The translations under genes and the position numbers were made by a program. From NCBI GenBank assembly GCA_963969595.1, contig OZ018417.1, forward strand, positions 6,760,501 to 6,824,500: DNA of 64,000 nt, written 5' to 3'. This document shows, piece after piece, positions 60,258-64,000 of the stretch (its first letter is position 1; every line of letters starts with the position of its first letter). This DNA is from Neckera pumila (taxonomy: Eukaryota; Streptophyta; Bryopsida; Hypnales; Neckeraceae). A model generated the notes under the pieces. The model had not been told where the DNA came from. It did not search any database and saw nothing but the letters and a program-made list of their open reading frames with translations.

Positions 60258-60623
60258 TCCTTAAAAGGACATTTTTTCTCTTCAAGAGGCAACCAAAGGA
60301 ATCTCTCACAATTAGAGTGGGCCAGTAGGAGTTGCAAATTTTTTGGCATACAACAAATGGGTCTCACTAGATGTGTACTCATAAACAATTCCACTCTCAA
60401 CTCAAATGCCCTTGCTCTAGCATCGTCAGTAAACAACCACCCCGACCTATGATCAAGAGTGCTATTCCCTCCAACGATTGGAACTTCACGAAAGGAGAAC
60501 CGCATTCGATACCTATGGGGAGGAGGTAAAAAACATGACAATTTTTGAAAAGAAACAAAAGCTCCCGCAATTCTCATCATTCTTTGAACACAAATCTGAG
60601 GGACACCGAATTTCCTTTACGGG
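60258..60623. mobile_element. Short TTAA-flanked element with GC-rich ORF-bearing core (366 bp)
   Basis: TTAA at 60,254-60,257 and 60,624-60,627; ends TCCTTAAAAGGACA and TTTCCTTTACGGG resemble decayed family A ends. The core has an open frame on the minus strand (60,254-60,580, 108 codons) with normal amino-acid composition (VPIVGGNSTLDHRSGWLFTD), not recognised. It may be a captured gene fragment. Confidence 0.4.
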
Positions 60624-60627
60624 TTAA

Positions 60628-61046
60628 TGGTTAAATGTGTGCTAAATAAAAACAATAAGCTAAGTTGTGAGAGCTTTGTCCCCACAGCACCCCAAATGTA
60701 AGGTGGAAGCACCCCAAACTGTCAAAATTAAGTAATTCAGCAAGTTGAAGGCAACTTTTTTTAAAATTAAAATTTCTATAGTATTAAAGAGTGAATGATG
60801 AATATTAAAAGAAAAAATAGATTTTCAGATGTTATTAGAGAAAATTTTAGGCCTCTTGAAATTTGATTTTTTGGGCCTGAAAATTTTATTTTCCCCCTAT
60901 TCCCACGAAGTTAAAATTGCAGTGACAGCGGCGCAAGAACTCACATTTACGAGTTAAAAATTTATTAAATTTTTAGCAAATGAGAGTTAGGTAAATATCT
61001 TTCAAATGCGTTAGCAAATCAGAGCCAAACATTTCAAGGACACACT
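60628..61046. other. AT-rich DNA with a family C end
   Basis: ATTAGAGAAAATTTTAGGCC at about 60,835 is a family C terminus. The partner end is not clear. No gene seen. Confidence 0.4.
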
Positions 61047-61049
61047 GAT

Positions 61050-62590
61050 TCCTAAAGGACCAAGGCCATTTTTCTTTTGCCAAAAAACACTCAAGACTGC
61101 CATTTCTAGAGCAAAGAGTAAAATAAATTGAATTTTTTTTTTTTACATCTAACAATAGGATCTTATACCTTATTAGTATGAAAATGTGTAAAAAAATTTC
61201 AGAATATTTGACCACACAGATTGCAAGATATCTGCGTTTAAAGTGAAAAAAATAAGTTTTTCATCACATTGTGGGACTAGATTTTTTGACTTTGAACATT
61301 TTTAACTTAACCCCTAAATGCCCGAGGCACCCAAATGAGGTCTTTGCAAAACTTTGAAGTTGAATAAAACCTAACCAAGTTGCTATTTTTCGTAGGTTAT
61401 ATTTTTAAGAAGTTCTTCTTGAAGTGTAGTTTTAGCTACAAAAATCCGATCTTGAAAATAAATGATAGTGATTCTTCTATTCATGATTTTGTACAAGGGT
61501 ACCCAATGCAATCTTGACTTCCCATAGTGTTGAGAGCTCTTGGAAATGAGCCTCAAATACACTAGATTTTAGAGAAAAAATTGTGGAATAGATTTTAAAA
61601 AGCTGTAAATTGATCGGGGTTATAAAAGTTAGGCCCTTTAACCTCATATTTTTTTGGTCACCAACTTTTTAGATTTGATTTGTGTAAAGAAGATTGAAAG
61701 ATTTTTGCAATTTTAGCACCCTCATGGTCAAACATTATAATCTTTGACTCCATAAGTGGTATTGTCGTATTTTCTTTTCCTATGAGATCTCTAATATGTC
61801 TAGTTTGAATTTGTACGGTTACAATTCAAAAAAAATTGATACAACTTATCAAAATGATGGCATTTTGTTCAATTCAGAGCAAATTCCAAGAAGTCCAAAA
61901 CAGGCCTTGGGCATTTAGGGGTTAAATTTTTTGCACTACAGAGTTTTGAGCTTTGAATAGTTAAAGTGGAGAATTGAGTTGAGAGTCTAGTAAAAAAAAG
62001 AAATTCAAAAATCTTAATTATCATTCTTAAAAAAAATTGTTAAGTAGAAGTAGGTACAAGATAGAAGGAAGATCTAGAGTATTAATATCTTTTAAATGGA
62101 ATTAAAATGCACTAATTCAAATAGTGAGATTTTTCTAGAAAAAAAACTAAACCATGTGAAACCTTTTTCTTTTGAAAAATTGTAAAAATTGCAGTTAGAA
62201 ATGAATCTTACAAGACTAGTTATTTTTTTCAGATAGATGCTCTAAGTGCCCAAAAAACAAGATTGTCCATAAATTTCTCATAATAAATCCAAATGGAATG
62301 AATCAAAGCTTTCTAGATAGACAAAAATATAATCTATAGAATGAAAAATTCAAAAAAATTCAAAAAAAATTTGCAAAATTTTTTTTGCTGCTCCCTCTCC
62401 CCTATTTTGAGATTATTTGGGTATAATTTTTGTTCCCAAGCACCAATTGAAAAAAAAATTATTTTTTTACAAAGCTTATCAGTTTTTCTATCTTCAAAAA
62501 TGGTTTAAGAAAATCAGGACAAAAATTCAGCCCGTAGGTACCTGCTCGAAATCCCAAATGTCCACTGAACAGACAATGGTCCTTTAGGGG
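61050..62590. mobile_element. TTAA-type element interrupted by another TTAA element
   Basis: The outer ends CCTAAAGGACCAAGGCC and GGTCCTTTAGGGG have mutated flanks. Removing the inner 611 bp plus one TTAA leaves about 926 bp, the normal family length. Confidence 0.75.
61311..61921. mobile_element. TTAA-type MITE (611 bp), nested
   Basis: TTAA at 61,307-61,310 and 61,922-61,925; ends CCCCTAAATGCCCGAGGC and GCCTTGGGCATTTAGGGG are a near-perfect inverted repeat. Other family A copies have one TTAA here (for example AACTTAATTCTTTTGCAC at 54,959). Confidence 0.85.
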
Positions 62591-62910
62591 TTTATGAGAA
62601 GTTTAGGGACAGATTTAGTGACAAGCTAAAGCACAAGAATGGGAGCAAGGATGCTAATGGATGTTTCTACCTTAAAACACAAAACAACGAGTAAGGAAAG
62701 AAGGAACAATATATTTATTTTAATTATTTGATGTGGCTTGGTTTTTCGAATAAGGTATTACTTGAACACTCATAATATTCAATAGCAGAGTGGTGGGCTG
62801 CCTTCCCCTTGATGGAATGGTGTGGAATATACCACACCATCAGTAGCTAAAATACACATGTCAATTTTGTCAGAGAGGAAATCAACTGGCTGCAATTGTA
62901 CAAAGTACAT
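62591..62910. other. Unassigned DNA with a mini-MITE fragment
   Basis: ATGGTGTGGAATATACCACACC near 62,818 resembles the 47,214 element. No gene seen. Confidence 0.4.
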
Positions 62911-62912
62911 AA

Positions 62913-63391
62913 ATTAGAATTTGTTGTTTCTCAAGCACTCATAGTGAAGTCAAAAACAAAGAATTATATTAAAAGTAGAATTTCAGAGCTCATTTAGGCA
63001 TAGTAGAATAACTTTTTATAAAAAACTTTGAACTTAAAAAAGCTGTTTAATGAAAATAAGTTTCACCTCCAAAAATCCGTTTGGCATTTTGAATCTTCAA
63101 TCAAAAGTTATGGACAAATTTGGAAGAGGGGCTGGAATGAACATTTTCTTTAACATTTTTAAAAATCCTCTCTCAAATTTGTCCATAACTTCTGATTTGA
63201 GATTCAAAATGACAAACGGATTTTTAGAAGTGAAACTTATCTTCATTTACCAACTTTTTTAGTTCAAAGTTTTTTGAGAAAAGTTATTCTACTATGCCTA
63301 AATGAGGTTTGAAATTCTACTTTTAACACAATTCTTTGTTTTTGACTTAACTATGAGTGCTTGAGAAACGACAAATTCTAATTTATTTATC
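62913..63391. repeat. Long foldback element (~480 bp, ~210-bp arms)
   Basis: The left arm (AATTAGAATTTGTTGTTTCTC ... CATAGTAGAATAACTTTT ... ATGGACAAATTTG) is the inverse of the right arm (CAAATTTGTCCATAAC ... AAAGTTATTCTACTATG ... GACAAATTCTAATTT), with a loop of about 60 bp. No coding capacity. Confidence 0.8.
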
Positions 63392-64000
63392 CCACATACC
63401 TCCTACCACCCCATGTGTAAACAGAGAGTTTTTTTTTTCACTTGAAAACCCAAAATATGTTATTGATGGCAAATCGTTATAATGCATTACTCCGTCATTG
63501 GATTCTTTGCCAACATCTTTTTCTACAAATATTTGCTGATTTGTATGTCTGATCCTAAAATTAACAAAAGAAAATGGAACATACCATAACGTATTGCCAC
63601 TATCCTGAGTGGTACTCAAGATAGTAACTATTTGAGGATGAATTTCGTGGATGAGAACTCCAGAGAGGATTCAGTTCATTGTCCTCCCCTTCCGACCAGA
63701 GCCAATAAAAATCTGATGGCCTGTTTCACAACACATTTTAAAAGAAATAATTAAAATAAATAGAAATGAAAGATGGAAAAAAATGAAAAAAATAAAATAA
63801 AATCAGTTTCAGTTAAATTGTGTCAAACGAAGGAAGTTGTCGAAGAAACCCCCCGCTGGTGAGCACCCCCAGGCGGCACTTGCATCTGGACCTTCGTGGA
63901 GATTCACGCCAGGTCAGCATTCAGTCATGCTTAATTTAATTTAGGGACGATTTGGCACGTCCATCGAAACTGGGCACACACCAAATAGCACCCTGCCTAA
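63392..64000. other. Window edge, GC rising, gene not established
   Basis: A minus-strand frame (63,383-63,619) and a GC-richer stretch after 63,830 could belong to a gene beyond the window. No domain or convincing splice chain seen. Confidence 0.25.

Noticed and set aside
63383..63619. 78-codon minus frame near the window edge
   Set aside because: No domain, and no convincing splice chain; the true gene, if any, lies outside the window.

Overview
The window looks like nuclear DNA of a land plant. It is very AT-rich and carries plant-type multi-exon genes: a 13-exon nucleobase-ascorbate (NAT) transporter and three ankyrin/PGG-type membrane-protein genes. It is packed with short non-autonomous DNA transposons, including recognisable Stowaway-like and Emigrant-like elements. 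No bacterial operons, CRISPR arrays, rRNA or tRNA genes were seen. The species cannot be fixed from the sequence; a non-seed plant is possible, but this is inference.

Layout. (1) About 2.0-43.2 kb is one very large, TE-riddled inverted duplication. The left arm is about 2,020-19,606 and the right arm about 30,080-43,235, around a 10.5 kb centre. Each arm holds an ankyrin-PGG gene transcribed outward: ANK1 on minus at 12,319-15,586 and ANK2 on plus at 33,379-36,436. Further in, each arm carries the promoter and first exon of the NAT gene. Only the right one is joined to the remaining exons (26,640-30,416, minus). The left one (19,267-19,372) is an orphan first exon, because the duplication breakpoint lies inside NAT intron 1. 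By eye the arms are about 99% identical next to the centre, about 97% at ANK exon 1, 93% falling to 90% along ANK exon 2, and about 85% at the outer tips. (2) The centre (19.6-26.6 kb) holds a direct duplicate of an arm segment, a broken gene fragment with BAH-like sequence, and decayed MITEs. (3) At 43.2-47.3 kb there is a cluster of nested MITEs. (4) At 47.4-52.3 kb lies a third, older ankyrin-PGG unit (ANK3, plus). It lacks several insertions and so shows the ancestral state of copies 1 and 2. (5) From 52.3 to 64 kb there are only repeats and unassigned AT-rich DNA.

The most striking feature is a family of about 0.6-0.95 kb elements with ends 5'-CCCCTAAA...TTTAGGGG-3' flanked by TTAA. There are at least 14 copies, roughly a fifth of the window. 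Because the window contains paralogous units, three insertions can be compared directly with their empty sites, which show one TTAA against two. A fourth is seen nested within the family. This is the target-site signature of piggyBac-type transposition. No transposase is encoded here.

The NAT gene seems damaged. Its exons splice in phase to a 530-residue protein only if a 16-bp partial tandem duplication in exon 12 is ignored, and the conserved glycine of its signature motif is replaced by alanine. The three ankyrin genes look intact and share a two-exon coding structure: an acidic N-terminal exon, then a large exon with ankyrin repeats and four membrane segments.
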